Below, one piece after another: positions 1 to 11,071 of a stretch of DNA of 64,000 nt. The notes beneath the pieces were generated by a model. The model saw only the letters and a program-made list of their open reading frames with translations, was not told the DNA's origin and ran no database searches. Numbering within the stretch: the stretch's first letter is position 1; each line of letters starts with the position of its first letter. Position numbers and translations under genes: made by a program. The stretch is from Lamellibrachia columna (Eukaryota; Annelida; Polychaeta; Sabellida; Siboglinidae): the NCBI GenBank assembly GCA_963662155.1, contig OY759261.1, positions 71,082,669-71,146,668 of the forward strand, in the 5' to 3' direction.

Positions 1-120
1 CAAACACTAGGGCCTATTTCAACTTATATTGAAGCAAACAGTCACACTGCAATTGCTGCGGTAAAATGTTCGTTGTTATAATTCCATCACTGTAATCACA
101 TTACTAAAAATTGTCAGATA

Positions 121-185
121 CTAATTTATACAGCTGGGTGAACTGAGACAAAGTGGGGTGAACTGAGACAAAGTGGGGTGAACGA
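121..185. repeat. Short tandem repeat, 20-bp unit, about 3 copies
   Basis: The 20-base phrase ggggtgaactgagacaaagt recurs head to tail about three times, the last copy partial. The rest of 1-300 shows no ORF or RNA gene that I can support. Confidence 0.85.
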
Positions 186-301
186 AATTGCCCAAGTTTC
201 GAAATGACAGCTGATGGATTCCAACATTGGTCTTTTTGATTGACAGTCCGACCCAGTAACCACGCCCCACAATCTCGAGGCGTTTTGGGGCGATTGCTGT
301 A

Positions 302-476
302 GGACCTAATGCTAAAAAGACCTATAATGCTAAAAAGACCTATAATGCTAAAAAGACCTATAATGCTAAAAAGACCTATACTGCTAAAAAGACCTATAAT
401 GCTAAAAAGACCTATAATGCTAAAAAGACCTATAATGCTAAAAAGACCTATAATGCTAAAAAGACCTATAATGCCC
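302..476. repeat. Tandem repeat, 18-bp unit, about 10 copies
   Basis: The unit aatgctaaaaagacctat repeats about ten times with one a/c variant near 381. Bases 477-840 downstream hold no feature I recognise. Confidence 0.9.
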
Positions 477-839
477 GTTAAACATTAAAACAGATACATC
501 AGGATTAACTCTTGCCCCTTGAAAATATGCTTTGACGGTAGAGTTTGAACAGACAGGTTGAACAGTCATGCGCCATTAAGAAAAGTGCATTTATACAGGA
601 TTTTTACAAATTTTATATCACCTCTGCTGGAATTATGTCCGTTGTTATGGGTGTAGATTCCTGAAAATATACATCGGATGACGAAGCAGAATGACAGAAG
701 CGGTTGCTCTCTTGTTTGGTGATATTATCTCATGCGTACGCCAAATCTTACTGCATACGCAAACACAATTGATTTTTCATACATAATTTTCTCACATGTG
801 ATTAACTAATTACCATTTGTGTATATAACTTCATCCTGC

Positions 840-2850
840 TAACCCTGTTCAACGACAGCATGTATATATTTAGCTGACATTTGTTACAAGATGCAGCCAG
901 AAACTCCTGGTAAAACAGATCGTACCCATAATTGGGGGAAGACCACAGAAACAGTTTTATTGATGGCCATTATAGCGTTTCTTGGGCCGCTTGGACAATT
1001 TGTTCAACGATTTTCTTTATTTTTCACAGCACATTAAACACCACTTAATTGATCTCCTATGTGTAATACGTTAAAATGACATACCTGCAAATGGCGATTA
1101 CAATGTTGTCCCAATTGACCTGTGCTAGCTGGAAGGCTTAGCCGATGCCAGCAAGAACTACCTACCTGCTTGCCCGCGCCGAGAACTACCTACCTGCTTG
1201 CTCGCACCGAGAACTACCTACCTGCTTGCTCGCACCGAGAACTACCTACCTGCTTGCCCGAACCGAGAACTACCTACCTGCTTGCTCGCACCGAGAACTA
1301 CCTACCTGCTTGCCCGCGCCGAGAACTACCTACCTGCTTGCTCGCACCGAGAACTACCTACCTGCTTGCCCGCGCCGAGAACTACCTACCTGCTTGCTCG
1401 CACCGAGAACTACCTACCTGCTTGCCCGCGCCGAGAACTACCTACCTGCTTGCTCGCGCCGAGAACTACCTACCTGCTTGCCCGCGCCGAGAACTACCTA
1501 CCTGCTTGCTCGCACCGAGAACTACCTACCTGCTTGCTCGCACCGAGAACTACATACCTGCTTGCCCGCGCCGAGAACTACCTACCTGCTTGCCCGAACC
1601 GAGAACTACCTACCTGCTTGCTCGCACCGAGAACTACCTACCTGCTTGCCCGCGCCGAGAACTACCTACCTGCTTGCTCGCACCGAGAACTACCTACCTG
1701 CTTGCTCGCACCGAGAACTACCTACCTGCTTGCTCGCACCGAGAACTACCTACCTGCTTGCCCGCCCCGAGAACTACCTACCTGCTTGCCCGCGCCGAGA
1801 ACTACCTACCTGCTTGCTCGCACCGAGAACTACCTACCTGCTTGCTCGCACCGAGAACTACCTACCTGCTTGCTCGCACCGAGAACTACCTACCTGCTTG
1901 CTCGCACCGAGAACTACCTACCTGCTTGATCGCACCGAGAACTACCTACCTGCTTGCTCGCACCGAGAACTACCTACCTACTTGCTCGCACCGAGAACTA
2001 CCTACCTGCTTGCTCGCACCGAGAACTACCTACCTGCTTGGCCGCACCAAGAACTACCTACCTGCTTGCTCGCACCGAGAACTACCTACCTGCTTGCCCG
2101 CACCGAGAACTACCTACCTGCTTGCTCGCGCCGAGAACTACCTACCTGCTTGCTCGCACCGAGAACTACCTACCTGCTTGCCCGCGCCGAGAACTACCTA
2201 CCTGCTTGCACGCACCGAGAACTACCTACCTGCTTGCGCGCACCGAGAACTACCTACCTGCTTGCTCGCACCGAGAACTACCTACCTGCTTGCTCGCACC
2301 GAGAACTACCTACCTGCTTGCTCGCACCGAGAACTACCTACCTGCTTGCTCGCACCGAGAACTACCTACCTGCTTGCGCGCACCGAGAACTACCTACCTG
2401 CTTGCCCGCACCGAGAACTACCTACCTGCTTGCTCGCACCGAGAACTACCTACCTGCTTGCTCGCACCGAGAACTACCTACCTGCTTGCTCGCACCGAGA
2501 ACTACCTACCTGCTTGCTCGCACCGAGAACTACCTACCTGCTTGCTCGCACCGAGAACTACCTACCTGCTTGCTCGCACCGAGAACTACCTACCTGCTTG
2601 CTCGCACCGAGAACTACCTACCTGCTTGCTCGCACCGAGAACTACCTACCTGCTTGCTCGCACCGAGAACTACCTACCTGCTTGCTCGCACCGAGAACAC
2701 TGCCACACGGGGACAGCGCAACAACAGTCTTCAATATCAATAACAGCCACTACCAAGGCGTGGTCACAAGGCAGCGTGAGTCGTAACCATGCGGCGTATT
2801 GGCGCGTACTGTTCCTGGCTACAGGCGGACCTCGTGTAAGGCAAGTATAC
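840..2850 (+). repeat. Interspersed repeat family A, copy 1 (hosts the 28-bp array)
   Basis: The flanks of the 28-bp array (840-1130 and 2700-2850) resemble two other places in the window: 10870-11070 with 11640-11740, and 19550-19600 with 19755-19960. Shared phrases include a 'ggtaaaacagatcgtaccc'-like stretch, a 'gtgctagctgg' stretch just before the array, and 'gcgcaacaacagtctt' just after it. This is a dispersed family of unknown class. No protein was recognised in it, and its ends are not defined. Confidence 0.6.
1145..2697. repeat. Minisatellite, 28-bp unit, about 55 copies
   Basis: A 28-bp unit (gagaactacc, tacctgcttg, then ctcgcacc or a variant) runs without a break for about 1.55 kb. 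Variants such as cccgcgcc, ccgaacc and gcgcacc are scattered. Because 28 is not a multiple of 3 and the unit has no stop in the + frames, all three + frames stay open for hundreds of codons. Those ORFs are artefacts of periodicity. A single related unit sits in family A copy 3 near 19760. Confidence 0.95.
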
Positions 2851-3011
2851 CTGCAAAAACAAGGTTGACACATATCTCAGGAGGGCGGATTACACATAGA
2901 TTAAAAATGCGGGACTCTCGATAAGCCAATGGCTTCCTTGTCCACTTGCCATCTGGGCTTTTGCCTTATATTAATGTATAGCAAAGTCGTGTTACTATTA
3001 AATATAAAATA

Positions 3012-3660
3012 TTGGGCAAATTCGGCATAACTGATAACGCTTGCCAAACCGTGCGCGCTCTAGGCGTCACGCTTGGACTACGGCAACGCTTTGCTACGTG
3101 GCTTTCCGCAGACAACGCTGCTTCGTTTGCAACGCGTGTAAAACTGCGCAGCCCGCGTCGCTTGTCAAACCGTTTGCAACGTTTGTATTGGCTGCCAATT
3201 CGTGTGTGCCTGATCTACAAAGTGTGTTCCGCATTGAATGAGCTGGCATCGGATTATATCGCATAGTGACTGAACCGACGACCTCAGAATCGGCAGTGAA
3301 GACCCTCTTCTTTGCACTTATTGTCTACACCGACTTCGCAGACGATGACGCACGGTGATCGTCGATTTGCTGTGACCACAGCCAATCTGTGGAATCGATT
3401 GCCTGATCCAGTGACGACGGCGAAGACACTGCCGCTGTATGGAACACTTTAAAAAACACACCTTTTAGAGCACTTTTTTATACATTATTTATTATATTAT
3501 TTAATATATTTTTATAATGGGCTATTTTTTATATGAATGTTTTATTGTAAGTTATGATTGCATACATGTATGTCTAGCGCCTGAGAGCAATCTCGATTGA
3601 TCGGGCACTATATAAATACTTTATTATTAGTATTTATTATTATTGTTATTAATATTAGTA
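3012..3660 (+). pseudogene. LINE 3' remnant (CR1/L2-type): end of RT ORF plus 3' tail
   Basis: Broken + frames read LQRLYWLPIRVCLIYKV and then, after a frame change near 3270-3350, RRFAVTTANLWNRLPD. These match the usual C-terminus of CR1/L2-type non-LTR retrotransposon polyproteins (a 'LHWLPVR...FK' segment, then 'F....LWNSLP'). The sequence then becomes AT-rich and ends with a 'gggcactatataaatactttattatta' style tail, as in L2/CR1 3' ends. Only the last tenth of the element is present, with stops and frameshifts. Clade placement is by resemblance only. Confidence 0.7.
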
Positions 3661-3879
3661 TTTATTATTAGTATTAGTTATTATTATTATCATTTAAGCT
3701 AAACATAAATAACCAAATGTACTTTCATCTTTTATAGTTGATCATTCGTGTTAAATAAGTTTAGTGATTCAATGATTTTAATTAAGGTCAATTTTTTTTC
3801 AACCTGTTCTTCTTCCCCTGATCACTTGAGGAGTGGGGTGGGGGCGGAGGGGGCGGAGGAGAACGGTATCGTGGCAGTA

Positions 3880-5850
3880 TTTCGTATGTTTGGTCGTTTA
3901 TTTGCGACGAGTTGAACAAACGATAAAGGGCGAACACGTCCTCAAACACATTTGAAAAGAACTGAAATCCGCGAAAAAGTGCCAACTTCTCTGTCGCTGT
4001 GGATTCTACACCGCACATTTCCAAGGTTGACTAGTTGACTCGTGGGCTGAGGTGTGTACTTCCAGGTGGACCGGTCGAGCTCTTTGTCAGCTTACTTAAC
4101 GTGCTCAGCCATTCGAGTCAGGGGTTGGCGAAGAATCTAGTCGACTTCCCCGAAGAGAGTGACATTGATATTACAGATTGCAGAGGCGAGTCTTATGACA
4201 ACGCATGCAACGTGAGCGACAAGTAGGCGAACAACGAAATCCAAACCAATATCCGCGAAACTAATCCGTCAGCTCTGTTCAGTGCACGACGTGGACATCT
4301 CTCTCTGTACTTGGTCAATGCACGACGTGGGCAGCTCTATCTGCACTTGGTCAATGCACGACGTGGGCAGCTCTATCTGCACTTGGTCAATGCATGACGT
4401 GGGCAGCTCTATCTGTACTTGGTCAATGTACGACGTGGACAGCTCTCTCTGTACTTGGTCAATGCACGACGTGGGCAGCTCTATCTGCACTTGGTCAATG
4501 CACGACGTGGGCAGCTCTCTCTGTACTTGGTCAATGTACGACGTGGGCAGCTCTATCTGCACTTGGTCAATGCACGACGTGGGCAGCTCTGTCTGCACTT
4601 GGTCAATGCACGACGTGGACAGCTCTCTCTGCACTTGGTCAATGCATGACGTGGGCAGCTCTCTCTGTACTTGGTCAATGCACGACGTGGGCAGCTCTCT
4701 CTGTACTTGGTCAATGCATGACGTGGGCAGCTCTGTCTGCACTTGATCAATGCACGACGTGGGCAGCTCTCTCTGTACTTGGTCAATGCACGACGTGGGC
4801 AGCTCTATCTGCACTTGGTCAATGCACGACGTGGGCAGCTCTCTCTGTACTTGGTCAATGCACGACGTGGACAGCTCTATCTGCACTTGGTCAATGCATG
4901 ACGTGGGCAGCTCTATCTGCACTTGGTCAATGCAAGACGTGGGCAGCTCTCTCTGTACTTGGTCAATGCATGACGTGGGCAGCTCTGTCTGCACTTGGTC
5001 AATGCACGACGTGGGCAGCTCTCTCTGTACTTGGTCAATGCACGACGTGGACAGCTCTCTCTGCACTTGGTCAATGCATGACGTGGACAGCTCTATCTGC
5101 ACTTGGTCAATGCACGACGTGGACAGCTCTCTCTGTACTTGGTCAATGCACGACGTGGACAGCTCTATCTGCACTTGGTCAATGCACGACGTGGACAGCT
5201 CTCTCTGTACTTGGTCAATGCACGACGTGGGCAGCTCTCTCTGTACTTGGTCAATGCACGACGTGGGCAGCTCTGTCTGCACTTGGTCAATGCACGACGT
5301 GGGCAGCTCTCTCTGTACTTGGTCAATGCACGACGTGGACAGCTCTCTCTGCACTTGGTCAATGCACGACGTGGACAGCTCTCTCTGTACTTGGTCAATG
5401 CACGACGTGGACAGCTCTATCTGCACTTGGTCAATGCACGACGTGGACAGCTCTCTCTGTACTTGGTCAATGCATGACGTGGGCAGCTCTGTCTGCACTT
5501 GGTCAATGCACGACGTGGACAGCTCTCTCTGTACTTGGTCAATGCACGACGTGGACAGCTCTATCTGCACTTGGTCAATGCATGACGTGGACAGCTCTCT
5601 CTGTACTTGGTCAATGCATGACGTGGGCAGCTCTCTCTGTACTTGGTCAATGCATGACGTGGGCAGCTCTCTCTGTACTTGTTCAATGCACGACGTGGGC
5701 AGCTCTATCTGCACTTGGTCAATGCATGACGTGGGCAGCTCTCTCTGTATTGGTCAATGCAATGTAGACTGCTGTCAACCGGCTGCGGCGTTCTTCGATT
5801 TTTTTCCAAGATTTCTATTCACACAAAATACACAAACCCCACCTTAATTT
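3880..5850 (+). pseudogene. hAT-like transposase (ZMYM1/TTF-type) relic split by a 36-bp array
   Basis: A + frame with several stops reads SVAVDSTPHISKVD, then LTRGLRCVLP, then DIDITDCRGESYDNACN, then IQTNIRETNPSALFS. This resembles the RNase H-like core of hAT-type transposases and ZMYM1-like proteins, where a 'VDSTPDISHVDQ' region is followed by 'DCRGQSYDNASNMSGKY' and 'CAxHSLNLV'. The frame then enters the 36-bp array at the position of the CAxHSLNLV motif. Beyond the array, at about 5760, the coding sense resumes with NVDCCQPAAAFFDFF, as expected just downstream in the family. The reading frame carries stop codons, so this is a dead copy. A strand of purines near 3830-3860 lies upstream. 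Confidence 0.7.
4286..5755. repeat. Minisatellite, 36-bp unit, about 41 copies
   Basis: The unit is tcaatgcacg, acgtgggcag, ctctctctgt, acttgg, with the variants gtggac/gtgggc, tatctgc/tctctgt and cacg/catg. It is a multiple of 3 and lacks stops in several frames on both strands, which explains the long ORFs here. Both edges join transposase-like coding sequence, so the array is an internal expansion of the hAT relic. Confidence 0.95.
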
Positions 5851-6165
5851 TATCTTAATTATCTTAATATGTATTTGTTTGACAAAATAGGCACGCGCGA
5901 CCTTACAGGGTGGGGTAGTGTTTCGGCCAGGATATCAATAACGGTGCCAGATGGTATTTTGACCCGCGTAGTAAAAGGATCATAATAACATAATGAGCCC
6001 CCTATGGGAAGGTGACCCCCCCCTCTGTTACTTTAGTTAAACTTATGTGTTCTTCATATCAAGTATATTGCTTGTATCCATTATATATTATAGTGTATAA
6101 TGAATGAATTTAACTTGATAATTGAGTACTGCACTTTTAAATGATGGTTGGGGTAGTCATTTCAC
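5850..6165. other. AT-rich non-coding stretch
   Basis: No gene seen. Bases 5897-5945 resemble 10633-10690 (a shared 'cagggtggggtagtgtttcggccagga'-like phrase), so a dispersed repeat fragment is likely. Confidence 0.4.
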
Positions 6166-6942
6166 AATGGCATGGTATATTGACCGGGGTCACATCCCCA
6201 TGACATAGTTTATTGACCTGGATCATATCCCCATGGCATAGTTTATTGACCTGGATCATATCCCTATGGCATTATATATTGACCCAGGTCATATCCCCAT
6301 TGCATAGTATATTGACTCGGGTCATATAACCATTGCATAGTATATTGACCCAGGTTATATCCCCATGGCATGGTTTATTGACCTGGATCATATCCCCATG
6401 GCATAGTATATTGACCTGCGTCATATCCCTATGGCATAGTATATTGACCCAGGTCATATCCCCATTGCATAGTATATTGACCGAGGTCATATCCCCATTG
6501 CATAGTATATTGACCCAGGTCATATCCCCATTGCATAGTATATTGACCCAGGTCATATCCCCATTGCATAGTATATTGACCCAGGTTATATCCCCATGGC
6601 ATGGTTTATTGACCTGGATCATATCCCCATGGCATAGTATATTGACCTGCGTCATATCCCTATGGCATAGTATATTGACCCAGGTCATATCCCCATTGCA
6701 TAGTATATTGACCTGGGTCATATCCCTATGGCATTGTATATTGACCCAGGTCATATCCCCATTGCATAGTATATTGACTCGGGTCATATAACCATTGCAT
6801 AGTATATTGACCCAGGTTATATCCCCATGGCATGGTTTATTGACCTGGATCATATCCCCATGGCATAGTATATTGACCCAGGTCATATCCCCATTGCATA
6901 GTATATTGACCCAGGTCATATCCCCATTGCATACATCTGCTG
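6165..6942. repeat. Minisatellite, 33-bp unit, about 23 copies
   Basis: The unit is catatcccca, ttgcatagta, tattgaccca, ggt, with ttgc/tggc, ctggat/cccagg and catggtttatt variants. Read on the minus strand it encodes CNGDMTWVNIL repeated. Its right edge abuts the truncated end of the minus-strand RTE-like LINE. The mixed variant order suggests several rounds of block duplication, for example 6300-6400 against 6560-6660 and 6780-6860. Confidence 0.95.
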
Positions 6943-7376
6943 GATTAGTGTCACAAACTTTGCTGGTTTCCATAGTGATGCATCAGCATCCAGATAACGT
7001 CTCTGTCTACACTATCAAAAGCTTTCTCGAAGTCCATGAAATTAATATATAGGGGTGACTGCCACTCAATTGATTGTTCTACGATTATTCTCAGTGTAGC
7101 AAAATGATCAGTGCATGACTTATTTTTCCGAAAACCAGTTTGTTCTTCACATAGCTTTTCATCCAGTGTTCCATTAATTCTGTCCAATAGTATGCGTGTG
7201 AATACTTTACTTGGTACGGATAGGAGTGTGATTACTCTCCACTTCTTTCACATTCCCAAGTCACCTTTCTTTGGCAGTTTTACAAGGTATCCATTTTCCC
7301 ATTCTGTTGGGACTTTATTTTGTTTCCAGATCTTCAGGAATATATTGTGTACATGTATGTTGTTGCTATCGGGTCT

Positions 7377-8745
7377 GCTTTCAGAGCCTCTGGTGGTATG
7401 CCGTCTGGTCCTAGCGTCTTTCAGAGCCTCTGGTGGTATGCCGTTTGGTCCTGGCGTCTTTCAGAGCATCTGGTGGTATGCCGTTTGGTCCTGGCGTCTT
7501 TCAGAGCATCTGGTGGTATGCCGTTTGGTCCTGGCGTCTTTCAGAGCATCTGGTGGTATGACGTTTGGTCCTGGCGTCTTTCAGAGCATCTGGTGGTATG
7601 CCGTTTGGTCCTGGCGTCTTTCAGAGGCTCTGGTGGTATGCCGTCTGGTCCATGTGTCTTTCAGAGCCTCTGGTGGTATGCCGTCTGGTCATGGTGTCTT
7701 TCAGAGGCTCTGGTGGTATGCCGTCTGGTCCATGTGTCTTTCAGAGCCTCTGGTGGTATGCCGTCTGGTCATGGTGTCTTTCAGAGCCTCTGGTGGTATG
7801 CCGTCTGGTCCTGGTGTCTATCAAAGCCTCTGGTGGTATGCCGTCTGGTCCTGGTGTCTTTCAGAGCCTCTGGTGGTATGCCGTCTGGTCATGGTGTCTT
7901 TCAGAGCCTCTGGTGGTATGCCGTCTGGTCATGGTGTCTTTCAGAGCCTCTGGTGGTATGCCGTCTGGTCCTGGTGTCTATCAAAGCCTCTGGTGGTATG
8001 CCGTCTGGTCCTGGTGTTTTTCAGAGCCTCTGGTAGTATGCCGTCTGGTCCATGTGTCTTTCAGAACCTCTGGTGGTATGCCGTCTGGTCCTGGTGTCTA
8101 TCAAAGCCTCTGGTGGTATGCCGTCTGGTCCTAGTGTCTTTCAAAGCCTCTGGTGGTATGCCGTCTGGTCCTGGTGTCTTTCAAAGCCTCTGGTGGCATG
8201 CCGTCTGGTCCAGGTGTCTTTCAGAGCCTCTGGTGGTATGCTGTCTGGTCCTGGTGTCTTTCAGAGCCTCTGGTGGTATGCCGTCTGATCCTGGCGTCTA
8301 TCAAAGCCTCTGGTGGCATGCCGTCTGGTCCTGGTGTCTATCAAAGCCTCTGGTGGCGTGCAGTCTGGTCCTGGCGTCTTTCAGAGCCTCTGGTGGTATG
8401 CCGTCTGGTCCTGGTGTCTTTCAGAGCCTCTGGTGGTATGCCGTCTGGTCATGGTGTCTTTCAGAGCCTCTGGTGGTATGCCGTCTGGTCCTGGTGTCTT
8501 TCAAAGCCTCTGGTGGTATGCTGTCTGGTCCTGGTGTCTTTCAGAGCCTCTGGTGGTATGCCGTCTGGTCCTAGTGTCTTTCAAAGCCTCTGGTGGTATG
8601 CCGTCTGGTCCTGGTGTCTTTCAAAGCCTCTGGTGGCATGCCGTCTGGTCCAGGTGTCTTTCAGAGCCTCTGGTGGTATGCTGTCTGGTCCTGGTGTCTT
8701 TCAGAGCCTCTGGTGGTATGCCGTCTGGTCCTGGTGTCTTTCCGT
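7377..8745. repeat. Minisatellite, 40-bp unit, about 34 copies, inside the LINE RT segment
   Basis: The unit is tcagagcctc, tggtggtatg, ccgtctggtc, ctggtgtctt. On the minus strand one unit corresponds to the coding of GPDGIPPEALKDT, the conserved motif just before the RT palm. LINE coding sequence resumes on both sides. Because 40 is not a multiple of 3, all + frames stay open, giving spurious ORFs. Blocks 8131-8290 and 8571-8730 are nearly identical, 440 bp (11 units) apart, showing block duplication. Confidence 0.95.
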
Positions 8746-9103
8746 CCTTTAACATCTTCAGTGCTCTACTTATTTCAGCCTTTGAAGGTAAATTCTTGTT
8801 AATACTTGTTGCTGTTGACAGCCACACTTTGTGTTTTCTCTCTCTTTTGTCTAAGATTTCTTTGCATGCTTCTGTCCAGGTTTCTTGTAGTGTGGCCCAG
8901 ACAATGTCTATGGAGTCCTCTGTCATACTCCTCTAGGGCTTTAAAACTGTTTCTCACAGCACAGCTGTCATCGAGTTTTATTTCTCTTGACTTTGGCCTT
9001 TTAACATTGTACAGTTGCTGTGGTCTATTTTCTGCTTCTGCGTATTTCTTCAGCTTTATTCTCAGAGTTCCTATAAGAAAATGCCACGTCTGTTTCTCTC
9101 TTT

Positions 9104-9351
9104 GCTCGTGTGTCCAGGAGACTTCTTCTCCATTGCCTGCCGATGGTTGTGTGGTCGACCAGGTCCTCCGTTGCCTGGTGAGACTCGTATGTCCAGGAGA
9201 CTTCTTCTCCATTGCCTGCCAATGGTTGTGTGGTCGACCAGGTTCTCTGTTGTCCCGTCTGGTGAGACTCGTGTGTCCAGGAGACTTCTTCTCCATTGCC
9301 TGCCGATGGTTGTGTGGTCGACCAGGTCCTCCGTTGTCCCGTCTGGTGAGA
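9104..9351. repeat. Tandem triplication of about 84 bp inside the LINE endonuclease segment
   Basis: Three near-identical copies start at about 9104, 9183 and 9267. The first is shortened by about 5 bases. On the minus strand each encodes SPDGTTEDLVDHTTIGRQWR and the following RSLLDTR, a single-copy motif in the family. A full unit is 28 codons and keeps the frame. Confidence 0.85.
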
Positions 9352-9737
9352 CCCGTGTGGCTTTGTGCATCGTTTTTTGTCTGTGAAAAGACACTGCCAC
9401 CAGTAACCAAGTCGTTAAATGCACACAAGTCTCCATTTTCTTTCATGGTTCCAAGTCCATGCTTTCCCGTTATTTCTTCCCTGCCTGAGTTGTCTTAACC
9501 CACTTTTGCATTTGTGTATCCCATTAGGATTTTTATGTCTCTCCGTGGTGTTCTAGCACATGTTGTAGTCTATTGTAGAACTCTTCTCAGTTGTCACTGT
9601 TTGTTGGGCATAGCACTGGATCACACTAACATTCCTTCCAGTGACTTAAATCTTGCTGTAATGATTCTTGGTGACACAGGGTTCCACTCCATGCAGGCTT
9701 TCATGGCACTTTGTGTTGCCATTATTGTCACTCCGTG

Positions 9738-9780
9738 TGTGTGCGTTCGTGCGTGCGTGCGTGCGTGCGTGCGTGTGTGT
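9738..9780. repeat. (GTGC)n-type microsatellite
   Basis: Alternating gtgcgtgcgtgc runs for about 40 bases inside the LINE relic and is followed by gtgtgtgt. Confidence 0.9.
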
Positions 9781-10074
9781 GCATGGTCTTCATCTTCTTC
9801 TATTATGTGTTCCCCTGTTCCATCTGGTCTCGGCTCCGGTCCATCTGGTCTCGCTGAGACCCAGCAACTGGACGTTGTATTTCTTCATTTCATGTGCCAC
9901 TTGAGCCGCCTTCCCAGTCTGGTCCATGGTCCGCACATTCCAGCTGCCTATTCTGGGGTTTCTTTTGGTGGTAAGAAGATGATCTATTGGCGTTCTGACT
10001 TCCCGAGGGTTTTCATCAGGTCACGTCATGTTGCACTGCAAGGAGGCATCATCGTAATGTGGTTATGAGTTAGA

Positions 10075-10610
10075 ATGACATCTTAATGTGTGTTTGTTTG
10101 ACACAAATTAATAGGCACTCGCAATCGATCAAACAATCAATCAATCAATCAATCAATTGTTATGTTTTCATTAACGGAGTTCCATAATCTCGCTCCATAT
10201 ATGGAGATGCACATTGATTTTGCATTAGTACGAAAGCGAGTTATGCAGAATTAATCGTTATGTCTAGCATCTTATACAGACACATACGGTTTAAGAAATT
10301 GCAAGTTACTTGGTAATTCATTATGAAAAGCCCTAAACATAACAATGGCCGTATTTACATTAACTAAATCTACAAATTTTAGAACGCCTAATTGTTGAAA
10401 TAGAGTGCTCGTATGTTCCAAACGTTTTACTCCTCAAACCAACCGATTTACTCGTTTCTGTACTATAGTAATGCCATGAATGTTTGTGGTGTAGGTGTTT
10501 CCCCACAGTTTGCAGCAATAACTTAAATGTGGTAAAAACAAAGAATAGTATAATATATACATTCCATTTCAATCAATGCGACGATTTGCCTTATAAATGA
10601 CTGCTGCAAC
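10075..10610 (-). pseudogene. LINE C-terminal remnant with 3' tail
   Basis: On the minus strand the frames read YYSLFLPHLSYCCKLWGNTY, then NIHGITIVQKRVNRLV, then KSMCISIYGARLWNSVNENI near 10200. These are the typical thumb and C-terminal phrases of jockey/CR1-type RTs (LPHLxYCxxxWGNT ... LQKRxxR ... YGxxLWNS). A short (GATT)n tract at about 10130-10155 lies at the 3' end, as a simple-repeat LINE tail would. The element is 5'-truncated and carries stops. Confidence 0.7.
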
Positions 10611-10619
10611 TTTCGACAG

Positions 10620-11070
10620 TTTTAATCTGACCGCAATCATGCAGGGTGGGGAAGTATTCTGACCAGGAAATAATTACCTGCAGAGAGATGTTGAATGCCC
10701 CAAAATGACCAAGACTAATATCAAAGGGTGTCAGCAAAACAAAACAATTTAATTTGGTTAAAAGGTACATGTATGTGAGGCGTAAGGGGTTAACATGGGC
10801 CTAATCCTTGCGCTGGGTAGGGTAAGACTAACACACAATACAAATGGACACAACTGCGAATGTCTGTCATGCCAGGTTTGTTAACCTTTGTGAATATGGT
10901 CTTAATTATACTAACGTGGTTCAATGACAGCACGTATTTAGCGCAGATATTTGCAGAACATGTTGTTGGTTGTTGTGATGGTAAAACAGGTCGTACCCCT
11001 AATTAAGGGAGATGCCATGGTTACTCTTGCCATTGGTGGCCATTAGACTGGTTCCTGGAGTCCACTGCAC
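10620..11070 (+). repeat. Interspersed sequence including family A, copy 2 (left part)
   Basis: Bases 10870-11050 match 848-985 (a 'cagcacgtatttagc'-like phrase and 'ggtaaaacaggtcgtaccccta'). Bases 10633-10690 resemble 5897-5945. No coding sequence was recognised. Confidence 0.5.
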
Positions 11071-11071
11071 A

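Larger units (their letters stand above)
6950..10065 (-). pseudogene. RTE-like LINE relic (endonuclease-reverse transcriptase)
   Basis: Reading the minus strand from 10065 down, broken frames give an endonuclease start (IGSWNVRTMDQTGKAAQVA, near 9950), then SETRWTG, then ILMGYTNAKVG (near 9520) and ENGDLCAFNDLVTGGSVF (near 9430). Next come DHTTIGRQWRRSLLDTR (three times, 9100-9350), LIGTLRIKLKKYAEAENRP and DGKTPGPDGIPPEALKDT (near 8680). After the 40-bp array the RT core follows: WRVITLLSVPSKVFTRILLDRI, TGFRKNKSCTDHF and FEKAFDSVDRDVIW (7190-7000). This order matches the EEP endonuclease and RT of the RTE-type LINEs often annotated 'craniofacial development protein 2-like'. In-frame stops and frameshifts are frequent, and the catalytic YxDD part is missing. 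The element is truncated at about 6950 next to the 33-bp array. Confidence 0.85.

Noticed and set aside
1122..2868. Overlapping + strand ORFs of 243-554 codons
   Set aside because: All three frames are open because the 28-bp unit has no stop and its length is not a multiple of 3. They are periodic artefacts.
7111..8752. + strand ORFs of 189-487 codons over the 40-bp array
   Set aside because: Shadows of a LINE-derived minisatellite; the true coding sense is the minus-strand LINE.
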